A stretch of DNA of 64,000 nucleotides from Burkholderiales bacterium (GTDB lineage: Bacteria; Pseudomonadota; Gammaproteobacteria; Burkholderiales; JAHFRG01), in the NCBI GenBank assembly GCA_035518095.1, contig DATIXX010000045.1:26208-90207 (forward strand), read 5' to 3'. The notes beneath the pieces were generated by a model. It was not told the DNA's origin and did not search any database. It saw only the letters and a program-made list of their open reading frames with translations. The stretch's first letter is position 1. Each line of letters begins with the position of its first letter. The position numbers were made by a program, and so were the translations under genes. Shown piece after piece: positions 47,210-57,918 of this stretch.

Positions 47210-48130
47210 ATGTCGATGGCTGACCGAGACGGTCATATTTGGTATGACGGCAAGCTGGTGCCGTGGCGCAAAGCCACCACCCATGTGCTTACACACTCTC
47301 TGCACTATGGCCTGGCAGTTTTCGAGGGCCTGCGCGCGTATAAAACGGCCATGGGCACCGCCATCTTCCGGCTAAGAGAACATACGGAGCGGCTGTTTGG
47401 CTCGGCGCACATTTACATGATGAAAATTCCGTACCAAAGAGAAACCATCATGGAAGCGCAAAAAGAAGTGGTGCGCGCAAACAAGCTTACCGAGTGTTAT
47501 ATCCGGCCGATCGCATTCTACGGCTCGGAGAAAATGGGCGTTTCACCCAAAGGCGCCAAAGTGCATGTCGCAATAGCCGCGTGGCCGTGGGGTGCATATC
47601 TGGGCACGGAAGGGTTGGAAAAAGGTATCCGCGTCAAAACCTCGTCTTTTATGCGGCATCATGTTAACGTGACGATGTGCCGCGCAAAATACTCCGGCAC
47701 GTACGCTAACTCCATCCTTGCCAACGCTGAAGCAACCGAGCAAGGCTATGACGAAGCGTTGTTGCTGGACGTGGATGGTTTTGTCGCTGAAGGCGCGGGG
47801 GAAAACCTGTTCCTCGTCAGGAACGGCAAGCTGTACGAACCGGAACTTACCTCGGCCCTCATCGGCATTACTCGCGATGCGGTGATAACGTTGGCGCGCG
47901 AAGCGGGATACGAAGTTTCGGCCAAGCGCATCACGCGCGACGATGTCTACAACGCAGACGAAGCCTTTTTCACCGGCACAGCGGCTGAAGTAACTCCGAT
48001 CCGGGAATTGGACAACCGCAAAATTGGTTCCGGCAAGCGCGGTCCCGTGACCAAAAAACTGCAGTCAATGTTTTTCGATTGCGTTGCCGGCAGGTCTAAA
48101 AAGCACGGCGACTGGCTGACCCCGATTTAA
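47210..48130 (+). CDS. ilvE: branched-chain amino acid aminotransferase
   Basis: 306 residues, PLP fold type IV. GLRAYKT, the PLP Lys in [15 protein letters not shown], and EGAGENLF are IlvE motifs. It makes or degrades Leu, Ile and Val. A GGAG site lies nine bases ahead of the ATG. It heads a tight cluster: the zinc-finger gene starts 10 bases on and waaF two bases after that. Confidence 0.94.
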   Translation: MSMADRDGHIWYDGKLVPWRKATTHVLTHSLHYGLAVFEGLRAYKTAMGTAIFRLREHTERLFGSAHIYMMKIPYQRETIMEAQKEVVRANKLTECYIRPIAFYGSEKMGVSPKGAKVHVAIAAWPWGAYLGTEGLEKGIRVKTSSFMRHHVNVTMCRAKYSGTYANSILANAEATEQGYDEALLLDVDGFVAEGAGENLFLVRNGKLYEPELTSALIGITRDAVITLAREAGYEVSAKRITRDDVYNADEAFFTGTAAEVTPIRELDNRKIGSGKRGPVTKKLQSMFFDCVAGRSKKHGDWLTPI

Positions 48131-48140
48131 GGAAAATTGC

Positions 48141-48344
48141 ATGCCGGAACAAACGGTCAATAAAGCCCGCGTTATTGAAATTACGGCAAAAGATCTGCCG
48201 TTGCATTGCCCGACGCCGTCGCAAATATTGTGGAACTCACATCCTCGCGTGTTTTTGCCAATTGAGGAAACCGGAGAAGCGCTTTGCCCTTATTGCGGGA
48301 CGCGCTATATACTCAAAGGCGGACCCGTTAAGACCGGGCAGTAG
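48141..48344 (+). CDS. small zinc-finger (zf-CHCC type) protein
   Basis: 67 residues ending in CPYCGTRYILKGG, with an earlier CPTPSQILW. The Cys/His pattern matches small zinc-finger proteins related to the C-terminal part of mitochondrial complex I subunit NDUFS6. Bacterial function is unknown. It sits between ilvE and waaF with 10- and 2-base gaps, a conserved arrangement in Betaproteobacteria as I recall. Confidence 0.85.
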   Translation: MPEQTVNKARVIEITAKDLPLHCPTPSQILWNSHPRVFLPIEETGEALCPYCGTRYILKGGPVKTGQ

Positions 48345-48346
48345 TT

Positions 48347-49357
48347 GTGCCGCAATACAAGATCCTGGTTGTGGCTCCCTCGTGGCTGGGTGATGCCGTT
48401 CTTGCACAGCCCATGTTGAGAAGGCTGCATCAGCGATTCCCGGAGTTAACTTTGGATGTGCTCGCTCCACCCTGGGTTGCGGCATTGTTTGAGCGCATGG
48501 CCGAAGTCGATCAAGTCGTACTGAGCCCATTTCGGCACGGCGAATTCGAACTTGCGCAGCGCTGGAAGCTGGGGCGCTCCCTTGCATACAAGGGTTATCA
48601 GCAGGCGATTGTCCTTCCGAATTCATGGAAATCCGCCCTGATTCCGTTTTTTGCAGGGATTCCCTTGCGCACCGGGTTTACCGGAGAAATGCGTTTCGGT
48701 CTGCTCAACGATGCAAGGCCACTCGATAAAAAACAATTCCCCAGGATGGTCGAACGTTTTGCCTTGCTCGGCGAGGAGCGCGCCGCCACACCGCAGACAC
48801 AGCTTGCCCGCCCCAGTCTGCAGGTGGCCGCGGGCCGGCGCGAGGAAACCCTGAAAAACATGGGTCTCAACACACATAGACCTGTGGCGGTGTTTTGCCC
48901 GGGCGCGGAGTACGGGCCGGCGAAACGCTGGCCGGCAAAATATTTTGCGGAACTTGCGCAGCAGTTGCGAAATTACCAAGTTTGGTCAATCGGCTCGCCT
49001 AACGATCAATCGATCGGCGAAGAAATCCGGCAATTAAGTGGCGGCGTCGCTATCAACCTCTGCGGGAAGACCGGTCTTGCGCAAGCAATTGACCTGCTGT
49101 CATGCGCCTCGCTGGTGGTAAGCAATGACTCGGGACTCATGCACGTCGCCGCGGCGCTCGACAAGCCAATGCTGGCGCTTTATGGTTCAAGCAGTCCGGC
49201 TTTTACCCCGCCTCTGTCAGACCATGCGCAGGTCCTCAAACTCGAGATGCCGTGCAGTCCATGCTTTCAGCGTGTATGCCCGCTCGGTCACTTCAACTGC
49301 ATGATGCAATTGACGCCCGACCAGGTTTTGGCCAAGATTGGCGTCAAAAAACCATGA
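48347..49357 (+). CDS. waaF: ADP-heptose:LPS heptosyltransferase II
   Basis: 336 residues from GTG 48347, two bases after the zinc-finger stop. N-terminal APSWLGD, central CPGAEYGPAKRWP and C-terminal SNDSGLMHVAAALDKP mark a GT9 heptosyltransferase of the WaaF type, which adds the second heptose to the LPS inner core in the cytoplasm. Its stop overlaps the next start as ATGA. Confidence 0.9.
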   Translation: MPQYKILVVAPSWLGDAVLAQPMLRRLHQRFPELTLDVLAPPWVAALFERMAEVDQVVLSPFRHGEFELAQRWKLGRSLAYKGYQQAIVLPNSWKSALIPFFAGIPLRTGFTGEMRFGLLNDARPLDKKQFPRMVERFALLGEERAATPQTQLARPSLQVAAGRREETLKNMGLNTHRPVAVFCPGAEYGPAKRWPAKYFAELAQQLRNYQVWSIGSPNDQSIGEEIRQLSGGVAINLCGKTGLAQAIDLLSCASLVVSNDSGLMHVAAALDKPMLALYGSSSPAFTPPLSDHAQVLKLEMPCSPCFQRVCPLGHFNCMMQLTPDQVLAKIGVKKP

Positions 49358-49785
49358 AGACTTCGATATTCCCTACCCCGCAGGACGCCGAAGCCGCGTT
49401 TTACGAGGCTTTCGAAAACGCCGACCTTGATGCCATGATGGCGGTATGGGCCGAGGACGAGGAAGTCGTGTGCGTTCATCCCTCGGGTCCACGGCTCAGC
49501 GGAATCGCGCAAATCAGAGAAAGCTGGCGGCAGCTGTTCGCCAATGGGCCCAGCCTGCGTTTTCATATCAGCGGTCAGCAATACCTGCGCGGCATGTTGC
49601 TCTCCGTGCACAGCGTCTATGAAAACATCGCGGTGACCGGCGAAAGCACGCCGCGCAGCCCGGTTATTGCCACCAACATTTATGTACTCACAGAGAAAGG
49701 CTGGCGCATGCTGCTGCATCATGCCTGCGCCGCGCCGGTCAGCACCAAGACAAGCAGCGATCCGGCGCCAACTGTGCTGCATTGA
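49354..49785 (+). CDS. NTF2-like (SnoaL/DUF4440) protein
   Basis: 143 residues from ATG 49354, overlapping waaF by 4 bases. The cone-shaped NTF2 fold is suggested by YEAFENADLDAMMAVWAEDE, VCVHPSGPRLSG and WRMLLHHAC. The two His near the C-terminus match the family pocket. Often called a ketosteroid isomerase-like or nuclear transport factor 2 family protein, with unknown substrate. Translationally coupled to waaF. Confidence 0.85.
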   Translation: MKTSIFPTPQDAEAAFYEAFENADLDAMMAVWAEDEEVVCVHPSGPRLSGIAQIRESWRQLFANGPSLRFHISGQQYLRGMLLSVHSVYENIAVTGESTPRSPVIATNIYVLTEKGWRMLLHHACAAPVSTKTSSDPAPTVLH

Positions 49786-49811
49786 TTTCGAAATCCGCTG
49801 AATATCCACAC

Positions 49812-50768
49812 ATGCACGCATATCGTGCGCCATGGTGGCTCCCCGGCGGCCATGTGCAGACCATTTATCCGGTATTTCTCGGCGCGCTTTACCCTGTCGA
49901 TTACCGGCGCGAGCGTTGGGATACTCCGGACGGCGATTTCATTGATATTGATTGGATCGAGGGCGGGTCCAACAAGCCGCTGCTCGCGATGTTTCACGGG
50001 CTCGAAGGCGGCTCGCGCAGCCATTATGCATTGAGTTTGATGTGCGCGGTGCGCCAACTCAATTGGCGCGGTGCGGTGATTCTGTTTCGCAGTTGCAGCG
50101 GCGAGATCAACCGCTTGCCGCGCGCTTATCACTCAGGCGACAGCGCCGAAATCGACTGGATCTTGCGCAGATTAAAAACGCAGAATCCGCAGTCCCCAAT
50201 ATATGCGGTTGGCGTATCGCTTGGTGGCAACGTATTGCTCAAATGGCTGGGCGAGCAGGGTGAGAAAGCCAGAATTATTGTCAAGGCAGCAGCGGCTGTT
50301 TCCGCGCCGGTCGACTTGATAGCGACCGGCGATAATTTGGGACACGGATTTAACCTGTTTTACACACGTGCGTTCCTCGCCAGCATGAAACGGAAATTCC
50401 TGCACAAGCTCGAGCGTTTTCCCAAGTTGGTCGACCGCGAAGCAATGCTGCGTTCCCGCACGCTACGCCAGTTTGACGACGCGGTCACCGCACCTTTGCA
50501 CGGATTTAAAGACACCGATGACTACTGGACCCGCGCGAGCAGCAAGCCGGTCTTGGCAAATATTCGTTTGCCAACACTGATCATCAATGCCAAAAACGAC
50601 CCGTTTCTGCCCGCAAGCGCGCTGCCGTCGACCGCTGAAGTATCGCCTGCGGTAACACTGAACTTTCCGGATACCGGCGGCCACGCGGGTTTCGCGAGCG
50701 GCCGTATTCCAGGCCATCTCGACTGGCTGCCGCAACACATATTGAAGTTTTTCAATGATTCAAATTGA
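49812..50768 (+). CDS. YheT-family alpha/beta hydrolase
   Basis: 318 residues from ATG 49812 (MHAYRAPWWLPGGHVQTIYP); a TTG at 49782, overlapping the previous stop, is an alternative. FHGLEGGSRSHY, the nucleophile Ser in VGVSLGGNVLL, the acid in AKNDPF and GGHAGF fit the YheT family. Probably a cytoplasmic esterase or lipase of unknown substrate. Confidence 0.88.
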   Translation: MHAYRAPWWLPGGHVQTIYPVFLGALYPVDYRRERWDTPDGDFIDIDWIEGGSNKPLLAMFHGLEGGSRSHYALSLMCAVRQLNWRGAVILFRSCSGEINRLPRAYHSGDSAEIDWILRRLKTQNPQSPIYAVGVSLGGNVLLKWLGEQGEKARIIVKAAAAVSAPVDLIATGDNLGHGFNLFYTRAFLASMKRKFLHKLERFPKLVDREAMLRSRTLRQFDDAVTAPLHGFKDTDDYWTRASSKPVLANIRLPTLIINAKNDPFLPASALPSTAEVSPAVTLNFPDTGGHAGFASGRIPGHLDWLPQHILKFFNDSN

Positions 50769-50848
50769 CAGGATCAATGGGATTCATCAGGATTGACTCG
50801 AAGCAAGTTTAAACAATCTCAATAACTCACGAAGCCCGACTGGTCGCT

Positions 50849-52225
50849 GTGACTGCTCTGCCCAAAGAAATCTTCAAAGCCTACGACATCCGCGGCGTCG
50901 TCGGCAAAACTCTCACTCCCCCAATTGCCGAAGCCATAGGGCGTGCCATCGGCTCCGAGGCACTGGCACGCAAGCAAAAAACTGTTGCGGTTGGACGCGA
51001 TGGCCGCTTATCGGGGCCGGAGTTGTCGGCTGCGCTGGCGCGCGGAATTCAGCGGAGCGGCGTGGACGTAATAGATATCGGCATGGTGGCGACTCCAATG
51101 CTGTATTTCGCCAACTTTCATTTGCAAACTTATTCCGGAGTCATGATCACCGGCTCGCATAATCCTCCTGATTACAACGGCATCAAAATCGTGCTGGGCG
51201 GCGAGACACTTTCAGGCGAATCCATTCAGCAACTCAGGATACGCATTGAAAACGACGATCTCTCCCAAGGCAGTGGCGTATATCGACAGGTGAACATCGC
51301 TGAGGCCTATCTAAACCGCATCACAGGCGATATCAAGCTGGGAAGGCAACTTAAAATTGTCCTGGATTGCGGCAACGGCGTGGCCGGGGCGTTTGCACCC
51401 AAGCTTTACCGCAATCTGGGCTGCGAAGTGAAGGAATTATTCTGCGAAGTAGACGGTAATTTTCCCAACCATCATCCCGATCCTACCCAACCCGAAAATT
51501 TAAAGGATGTTATGCATGCGCTGAGATCCGGTGACGCTGAAATTGGCTTAGCCTTCGACGGCGACGGTGATCGCCTGGGCGTAGTCACCAAGGACGGAAA
51601 AATTATCTATGCGGACCGCCAGCTGATGCTTTTTGCGGCCGACATGCTTTCTAGAAATCCCGGCGCAGAAATTATTTTTGACGTGAAATGCACGCGCAAC
51701 CTGTCCTCGTGGATACTCGAGCACGGCGGCAAACCGATCTTGTGGAAAACTGGCCATTCGCTCATAAAAAAGAAAATGCGGGAATCCGGCGCGTTGCTCG
51801 CAGGTGAGATGAGCGGGCATATTTTTTTCAAGGAGCGCTGGTACGGTTTCGATGATGGTCTCTATGCCGGCGCGCGGCTTTTGGAATATCTGAGCCATCA
51901 GCCCGATATCAGCGCAACGCTCCATGACCTTCCCGATTCGGTGAATACCCCCGAGCTGCACATGCAATTGCAAGAAGGTGAAAACTATGCGCTGATTGAA
52001 AAACTGCAAAAAACAGCGCGCTTCACTGATGCTAAGGAAGTAATAAAGGTAGACGGGTTGCGAGTAGAATACGCCGACGGCTTCGGCCTTGCCCGCTCGT
52101 CCAATACCACTCCGGTGATCGTTTTGCGGTTCGAAGCAGATAATCAAACCGCATTAAAACGCATTCAGGAAGACTTCAGGAAAGTTATTCTCGCCGCCAA
52201 GCCCGACGCGGTGTTACCGTTTTAA
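50849..52225 (+). CDS. algC: phosphomannomutase/phosphoglucomutase
   Basis: 458 residues from a GTG at 50849. Catalytic Ser loop TGSHNPPDYNGIK, metal loop DGDGDRLG and sugar loop GEMSGH are complete. It interconverts mannose- or glucose-1- and 6-phosphate, feeding LPS and exopolysaccharide precursors, which suits the nearby waaF. Convergent with tag. Confidence 0.94.
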   Translation: MTALPKEIFKAYDIRGVVGKTLTPPIAEAIGRAIGSEALARKQKTVAVGRDGRLSGPELSAALARGIQRSGVDVIDIGMVATPMLYFANFHLQTYSGVMITGSHNPPDYNGIKIVLGGETLSGESIQQLRIRIENDDLSQGSGVYRQVNIAEAYLNRITGDIKLGRQLKIVLDCGNGVAGAFAPKLYRNLGCEVKELFCEVDGNFPNHHPDPTQPENLKDVMHALRSGDAEIGLAFDGDGDRLGVVTKDGKIIYADRQLMLFAADMLSRNPGAEIIFDVKCTRNLSSWILEHGGKPILWKTGHSLIKKKMRESGALLAGEMSGHIFFKERWYGFDDGLYAGARLLEYLSHQPDISATLHDLPDSVNTPELHMQLQEGENYALIEKLQKTARFTDAKEVIKVDGLRVEYADGFGLARSSNTTPVIVLRFEADNQTALKRIQEDFRKVILAAKPDAVLPF

Positions 52226-52276
52226 AGCAAGCCTTCCGCGCGCTCATCACCTATATCACCCCACGCTAGAAGCGCG

Positions 52277-52864
52277 TCAACTGGAAACCTCGTCATGCCT
52301 GAAGCAGCTTATGGTGTGGTCATTCACCATCCCTACCGCCTGCATGAAGGCATAGCATATCGTGGTGCCGACGAATTTGAAGCCGAGCTTTCTTAAGGCC
52401 TTGCTCAGGGCGTCGGAATGCACGGTCGAAGCGGGCACCTGCCCCGCCGAGCGCCAGTGATTCACAATGGGCCTGCCGCCGACAAACTGCCAGACGAATT
52501 GATCGAAGCTGCCATACTGCTCTCGAATTTCCAGGAGTGCCCTGGCATTGATAATGGCCGACTTGATTTTCGCGCGGTTGCGCACGATGGCTGGATTGTC
52601 CAGCAGCGCGCCGATTTTATCTTCGCCGTAGCGCGCAATTTTTTCGGGATTGAAATTATCGAAGGCCTTGCGGAACGCTTCGCGCTTTTTCAGGATGGTG
52701 AGCCAGCTCAGGCCCGCCTGCGCGCCTTCGAGAATCAGGAATTCAAATAGCCTGCGGTCGTCATGCACCGGCACGCCCCATTCGCGGTCGTGATATGCAA
52801 GGTAAAGAGGGTCGCTCTCAACCCAGGTGCAACGGGAGACAACTAAATTTTTCGCTCCACCCAC
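52277..52864 (-). CDS. tag: DNA-3-methyladenine glycosylase I
   Basis: 195 residues from GTG 52864, which overlaps the alaS end by 22 bases. [20 protein letters not shown], the [12 protein letters not shown] motif and C-terminal [11 protein letters not shown] fit Tag, which removes 3-methyladenine from DNA. The Cys/His zinc site is present. Last gene of the recA-recX-alaS-tag run. Confidence 0.94.
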   Translation of the reverse strand: MGGAKNLVVSRCTWVESDPLYLAYHDREWGVPVHDDRRLFEFLILEGAQAGLSWLTILKKREAFRKAFDNFNPEKIARYGEDKIGALLDNPAIVRNRAKIKSAIINARALLEIREQYGSFDQFVWQFVGGRPIVNHWRSAGQVPASTVHSDALSKALRKLGFKFVGTTICYAFMQAVGMVNDHTISCFRHDEVSS

Positions 52865-55443
52865 TGTGCCACGCCGGCGAGTGCCTGCGCCAGCTTAGCG
52901 GGTTCGGTGCCGCCCGCTTGCGCCATGTCAGGCCGTCCGCCGCCCTTCCCCCCAACTTGCTGCGCGACATGATTCACCAGGTCCCCCGCTTTAATTTTTG
53001 AGGTCAGGTCGGCCGTGACACCCGCAATCAGCGCGACCTTCCCGTCTTCGGTTGAGCCGAGTACAACCACGCAGGATTTGAGCTTCTCCTTGAGCTTATC
53101 CACGGTTGCGCGCAGTGCCCTGGTATCTGCGCCGTCCACCACGGCGGCCAGTACTTTGATGCCGTTTACATCAACCGCTTGATCAATCAATTCGTCCCCC
53201 TGCGACGTCGCAAGCCTCGATTTGAGCCGCGTAATTTCTTTTTCCAGCGCGCGCACGTTTTCGACAATCTGGTTGATTTTCGCTGTGAGTTCCTGAGGCT
53301 GCGCTTTCAACGCCGTGGCGGCTTCCCGCATTTGCGCTTCCTGTTGCTGCACGTATTCCAGCGCCCCTTCGCCAGTCACCGCTTCGACACGGCGGATACC
53401 CGCAGCCACTCCCGATTCCGAAACTATCTTGAAGAAGCCGATGTCGCCGGCGCGCTTTACGTGCGTGCCCCCGCAAAGCTCGGTGGAGAAATCACCCATG
53501 CGCAGCACCCGCACCTCGTCGCCGTATTTTTCGCCGAACAGCGCCATCGCGCCGGATTTGATGGCTTCGTCGTATTTCATGATGCGCGCTTCGGCCGGCT
53601 CGTTGCGGCGTATCTCGCGGTTGACCAGGTCTTCCACTTCGTGAATTTGTTGCTGCGTGACCGGCTGCGGGTGGGAAAAATCGAAGCGCGTTTTAAATTC
53701 ATCCACCAGCGAACCCTTCTGCAGAACGTGCGTGCCCAACACTTGCCTGAGCGCTGAATGCATCAAATGCGTGGCGGAATGGTTGTGCATGGTGCGGGTG
53801 CGCAATTGCAAATCCACTTCCGCGCTTACCCTGTCGCCAATGCGCAGTTCGCCGGCCGTGAGCACGCCGTGATGGCCGAAGACTTCAGCCTGAATCTTCT
53901 GCGTGTCGTCCACATTAAATCTCGCGCGCGGCGTGGCCGAGCCAATCAGCACGCCGCGGTCGCCCACCTGTCCGCCGGATTCAGCATAAAACGGCGTGCG
54001 GTCGAGGACTACAATGGCGTGTTGCCCTTGCTCGATGCGCTCGACTGCGCTGCCTTCTACATAAAGCGCAACGACGCTTGCGTTCAGCTTTAATGTATCG
54101 TAGCCGTGGAACTCGGTTTGCTTGCCGCTATATTCCACGACGCCCTGCGCACCGAATTTCGATGCGGCCCGGCCGCGTTCCCGCTGACGCTCCATCGCTG
54201 CCTCGAAACCCGCAAAATCCACTGTGATACCGCGCTCACGAGCAATATCGGCAGTAAGGTCGAGCGGAAATCCGTACGTGTCGTAAAGCTTAAACACCGT
54301 TTCGCCATCCAACATGCGGTCTTCGGCCTGAAGCGCCGACTCCAACACCTGCATGCCGTTCTCCAATGTTTCAGCAAAACGCTCTTCTTCTTGCTTGAGC
54401 ACTTGCGAGGCACGCTCCGCCCCGCTCGCCAGTTCCGGATACACCGCGCCCATTGCTTGCGCCAAATCCGCGACCAGTGAATAAAAGAAAGGCTGCTTCT
54501 GGCCTAGTTTATAGCCGTGCCGGATGGCGCGGCGAATAATTCGTCGCAGCACGTAGCCGCGCCCTTCGTTGCCGGGAATCACTCCGTCCACAATGAGGAA
54601 GCTGCACGCGCGAATATGGTCGGCAATGACCTTTAGCGAATTGCTGGAATAGTTCTTGGTATGCGTGGCGCCCGCCGCGGCGTTGATCAGATCCTTGAAC
54701 AAATCGATTTCGTAATTGCTGTGCACACCTTGCATCACTGCGGCGATGCGCTCCAGCCCCATGCCCGTATCGACCGAAGGCTTGGGAAGCGGATTCAATG
54801 TTCCCGCGTCATCGCGGTTGTACTGCATGAACACCAGGTTCCAGATTTCGACAAACCGGTCGCCTTGATCACCGTGCCCGCCCGGCGGGCTGCCGGCAAT
54901 GCCCGCCCCGTGGTCATAGAAAATCTCGGTGCACGGCCCGCAGGGACCGGTATCCCCCATCTGCCAGAAATTATCCATTGTGGCGATGCGCGCGAAACGC
55001 TTGTCGCAAACCCGAATGTCCTTTAGCCACACATCCGCGGCCTCGTTGTCCTCGGTGTAGACCGTAACCCACAGCTTGTCTTCGGGTATTTTGAGCACGT
55101 CGGTTAGAAATTCCCAAGCGTAGCGGATCGCTTCGCGCTTGAAATAGTCGCCGAAGCTGAAATTGCCCAGCATTTCAAAAAAAGTGTGATGGCGCGCAGT
55201 ATAACCAACGTTCTCCAGATCGTTATGCTTGCCGCCGGCCCGCAAACAGCGCTGTGCGCTCACCGCTCGCACGAAAGGACGCTGCTCTCTGCCAAGAAAC
55301 ACGTCCTTGAACTGAACCATGCCGGCATTGGTAAAAAGCAGCGTGGGATCGTTTGCTGGAACGAGCGGGCTCGACGCGATGACCGCGTGGTCCTTGCTCC
55401 TGAAATATTCCAGAAACGTATTGCGGATTTCACTGCTCTTCAT
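52843..55443 (-). CDS. alaS: alanyl-tRNA synthetase
   Basis: 866 residues from ATG 55443 ([14 protein letters not shown]). Class II motifs ([29 protein letters not shown]), the editing domain with [10 protein letters not shown] and CGGTHV, and the C-Ala tail are all present. It charges tRNA-Ala. It starts 14 bases after recX, a common betaproteobacterial and gammaproteobacterial order. Confidence 0.97.
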   Translation of the reverse strand: MKSSEIRNTFLEYFRSKDHAVIASSPLVPANDPTLLFTNAGMVQFKDVFLGREQRPFVRAVSAQRCLRAGGKHNDLENVGYTARHHTFFEMLGNFSFGDYFKREAIRYAWEFLTDVLKIPEDKLWVTVYTEDNEAADVWLKDIRVCDKRFARIATMDNFWQMGDTGPCGPCTEIFYDHGAGIAGSPPGGHGDQGDRFVEIWNLVFMQYNRDDAGTLNPLPKPSVDTGMGLERIAAVMQGVHSNYEIDLFKDLINAAAGATHTKNYSSNSLKVIADHIRACSFLIVDGVIPGNEGRGYVLRRIIRRAIRHGYKLGQKQPFFYSLVADLAQAMGAVYPELASGAERASQVLKQEEERFAETLENGMQVLESALQAEDRMLDGETVFKLYDTYGFPLDLTADIARERGITVDFAGFEAAMERQRERGRAASKFGAQGVVEYSGKQTEFHGYDTLKLNASVVALYVEGSAVERIEQGQHAIVVLDRTPFYAESGGQVGDRGVLIGSATPRARFNVDDTQKIQAEVFGHHGVLTAGELRIGDRVSAEVDLQLRTRTMHNHSATHLMHSALRQVLGTHVLQKGSLVDEFKTRFDFSHPQPVTQQQIHEVEDLVNREIRRNEPAEARIMKYDEAIKSGAMALFGEKYGDEVRVLRMGDFSTELCGGTHVKRAGDIGFFKIVSESGVAAGIRRVEAVTGEGALEYVQQQEAQMREAATALKAQPQELTAKINQIVENVRALEKEITRLKSRLATSQGDELIDQAVDVNGIKVLAAVVDGADTRALRATVDKLKEKLKSCVVVLGSTEDGKVALIAGVTADLTSKIKAGDLVNHVAQQVGGKGGGRPDMAQAGGTEPAKLAQALAGVAQWVERKI

Positions 55444-55457
55444 AAACTCACTTGTCA

Positions 55458-55907
55458 CTATTCACCTTCGACTGCGCCCCGCAAAAGCTTCAGGATAACA
55501 TCCAGATCAAAACCCCTGCCCCGCATAAACCTGAGTTGCTTTCCTTTCTCACTGGCAGTCCTGGGCAACTTGCCGAATTTTTTCCGCCATACCGCTCGCG
55601 CCGCTTCCAGTTCAGTCTCGCGGATTCGGGATGTTGCCTCGGAAATGGCGTCCTCGGACACGCCTTTGACACGCAGTTCCCGGGCAATGTGCTGTGCGCC
55701 GAACCTGCTGCGGCGCGCATGAACAGTTTGCTCCACCACGCGCGTCTCGGACAGCCAGCCGCGCTTTTCGAAATCGTCGAGCAAACCCTGGATATCGTCG
55801 GAATGCTCGGCATGCGGCGCAAGTTTACGCTGCAGTTCCAGTCTCGAGTACTCGCGCCGTGCTAGGCAGCGCAACGCGCGCTCACGCAGGCTAGGCTCTC
55901 TTTTCAC
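55458..55907 (-). CDS. recX: RecX regulatory protein
   Basis: 149 residues. Three-helix repeats ([31 protein letters not shown]) are typical of RecX, which binds and inhibits RecA filaments. It overlaps the recA 3' end by 17 bases. The C-terminal [13 protein letters not shown] is conserved. Confidence 0.94.
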   Translation of the reverse strand: MKREPSLRERALRCLARREYSRLELQRKLAPHAEHSDDIQGLLDDFEKRGWLSETRVVEQTVHARRSRFGAQHIARELRVKGVSEDAISEATSRIRETELEAARAVWRKKFGKLPRTASEKGKQLRFMRGRGFDLDVILKLLRGAVEGE

Positions 55908-56916
55908 CTGCCTGTTTCTGAGGAACGTTCACGCCGACGTTGGCGCGGATTTTGGCTTCGATTTCCTGCGCCAGCTTGCCATGTTCTTTCAAATAGTCGC
56001 GAGCGCTGTCCTTGCCTTGGCCGATTTTTTCCCCCTTGTAGGCATACCACGCGCCCGATTTCTCGATGAGCTTATGAATTACGCCGAGCTCGATGATCTC
56101 TCCTTCGCGGGAAATACCCTCTCCGTACAAAATATCGAAATCCGCCTGTTTGAATGGCGGCGCCACTTTGTTTTTTACCACCTTGGCGCGGGTTTCATTG
56201 CCGATTACCTCGTCGCCTTTCTTGATGGAACCAATGCGGCGGATGTCGATGCGCACTGAAGAGTAGAACTTGAGCGCATTGCCGCCGGTGGTGGTTTCGG
56301 GATTGCCGAACATCACGCCGATTTTCATGCGGATCTGGTTGATGAAAATCACCAATGTATTGGAGCGCTTGATGTTGGCGGTGAGTTTGCGCAGCGCCTG
56401 CGACATGAGCCGCGCTTGGAGCCCCATTTGCGGCTCGCCCATTTCGCCTTCGATTTCGGCCCTTGGCGTGAGCGCCGCGACCGAGTCCACGACAACCACG
56501 TCCACCGAGCCGGACCGTACCAGCATATCCGCTATTTCCAGCGCCTGTTCGCCGTTGTCCGGCTGCGAAATCAGTAAATCCTCCACCTTTACGCCGAGTT
56601 TCTTGGCGTACTGGGGGTCGAGCGCATGCTCGGCATCGATGAACGCCGCAGTGCCGCCCAGCTTCTGCGCTTCGGCGACCGCCTGCAGCGCCAGCGTAGT
56701 CTTGCCCGATGATTCCGGTCCGTAAATTTCGACCACGCGCCCGCGCGGCAGTCCGCCTACGCCGAGCGCGATATCCAACCCCAGCGAGCCTGTGGACACG
56801 ACCTGGATGTCTTTCGCCACCTCGCTCTCGCCGAGGCGCATCACCGAGCCTTTGCCAAATTGTTTCTCGATCTGCGACAGGGCCGCCGCCAGCGCCTTGC
56901 TTTTATTTTCGTCCAT
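55891..56916 (-). CDS. recA: recombinase RecA
   Basis: 341 residues. Walker [10 protein letters not shown], Walker [10 protein letters not shown], the L1/L2 loops, and GGNALKFY are intact. RecA drives homologous recombination and LexA cleavage. The promoter region carries CATAAT about 38 bases before the ATG on the minus strand, and I see no CTGT-N8-ACAG LexA box in the 137 bases before the next feature. The upstream region contains a 42-base motif repeated upstream of the HPP gene. Confidence 0.97.
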   Translation of the reverse strand: MDENKSKALAAALSQIEKQFGKGSVMRLGESEVAKDIQVVSTGSLGLDIALGVGGLPRGRVVEIYGPESSGKTTLALQAVAEAQKLGGTAAFIDAEHALDPQYAKKLGVKVEDLLISQPDNGEQALEIADMLVRSGSVDVVVVDSVAALTPRAEIEGEMGEPQMGLQARLMSQALRKLTANIKRSNTLVIFINQIRMKIGVMFGNPETTTGGNALKFYSSVRIDIRRIGSIKKGDEVIGNETRAKVVKNKVAPPFKQADFDILYGEGISREGEIIELGVIHKLIEKSGAWYAYKGEKIGQGKDSARDYLKEHGKLAQEIEAKIRANVGVNVPQKQAGEKRA

Positions 56917-56941
56917 AAATTGACCCCTTTGTTTATCTCAT

Positions 56942-56983
56942 GAATTATGTCACAAGTGATTAAACGTCGAAAGCTAACGCCGG
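56942..56983 (-). repeat. 42-base repeat, copy A (recA promoter)
   Basis: 30 of 42 bases match copy B at 57767-57808, including an ungapped 8-base run at the start. Both copies lie upstream of minus-strand genes and, read on that strand, end in CATAATTC, which could be a -10 region. Confidence 0.5.
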
Positions 56984-57091
56984 AGGACGCAGGCGTGTGT
57001 TATCTGAAGACCAACGCGCAATTGTCGGAAAACAGCAGGAAAAACCGCTGTTATTATTTCCAGGTTGAGCGGCAGATCAGGCGCGACAGCT

Positions 57092-57638
57092 CTATTCGAC
57101 CCAACCACCCCAAGTAATAGAGGGAGGGGACTTTTCGAACCACCTGTGCGGATAGTGGACCATCCCGGGAATCAGCCGAGTCCAGACCACGGCGACCAAT
57201 GCAAGAATACCAATCCCCACTGTAACGGTTTGCCAAATTGCAATCAATCCAGCATGCGAGTGCATCATGATCAGCGGATTCGCCCCCGCGGGCGGATGCA
57301 CCGTTTTGGTTACAAGCATGAATATCAGCGTCAGCACAAGCGCTAGGACGTAGACCCAAACCGCGCTGCCAAAGAACTGGAAGCAAAGAACACCGATCAG
57401 AGCGCTGCTTATATGACCACCGAACAGTGCCCGTGGCTGTGCTGCCGGTGCGCGTGAGACCAAAGAGGAAAACTGCGGTGCCGCCGATCGAGGCGAGAAA
57501 AAGGGGCGACGACGGCGTATCCACAAATTCGAGGAATAAGCCAAGTGCCAGCGCCGCACCTGCCGCAGACGAACCCAACCGCAGTAGGTCTCTTGCGAGA
57601 ATGCGCGATTTGTCAGGTTCAGCCGGCTCAGCGGACAT
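57092..57638 (-). pseudogene. HPP family membrane protein, frameshifted
   Basis: The first frame starts at 57638 (MSAEPAEPDKSR) and gives two helices typical of HPP proteins (GLFLEFVDTPSSPLFLASIG, AVFLFGLT). The second frame, one base out, continues with PAAQPRALFGGHISSALIG, KTVHPPAGANPL (the HPP signature) and a C-terminal helix, ending at 57092. The frame change lies near 57449-57458 and needs removal of one base. Intact HPP proteins transport nitrite or similar anions across membranes. This is either a real frameshift or an assembly error. Confidence 0.75.
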
Positions 57639-57766
57639 TTATTTGATACCGAAAAATTTGTTGGGTTGCCGTTTGAGCGGGTGCAGGAGCCAAGCGCGAC
57701 CCGACGGCATAGCGCACGTGCCTGGATCCGATTTTTTTCCACACTCTCATTTTTTATTTCACTTTC

Positions 57767-57808
57767 GAATTATGGCATAAGTGCCCAAACGCAGGAAGCC
57801 GACAACGG
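57767..57808 (-). repeat. 42-base repeat, copy B (upstream of HPP gene)
   Basis: Related to the recA promoter copy at 56942-56983 (30 of 42 identical, no gaps). It lies 129 bases upstream of the HPP start. Confidence 0.5.
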
Positions 57809-57918
57809 AATGCATATGCTTGCGGGAGCCTGACATTCCGGTTCAGCCGAGCAGCACCCCTCGCTCGTGCTCAGTTGGATGCAGGTTGAACTGCGGTTGG
57901 TCGTCACAGCCGACGTGC

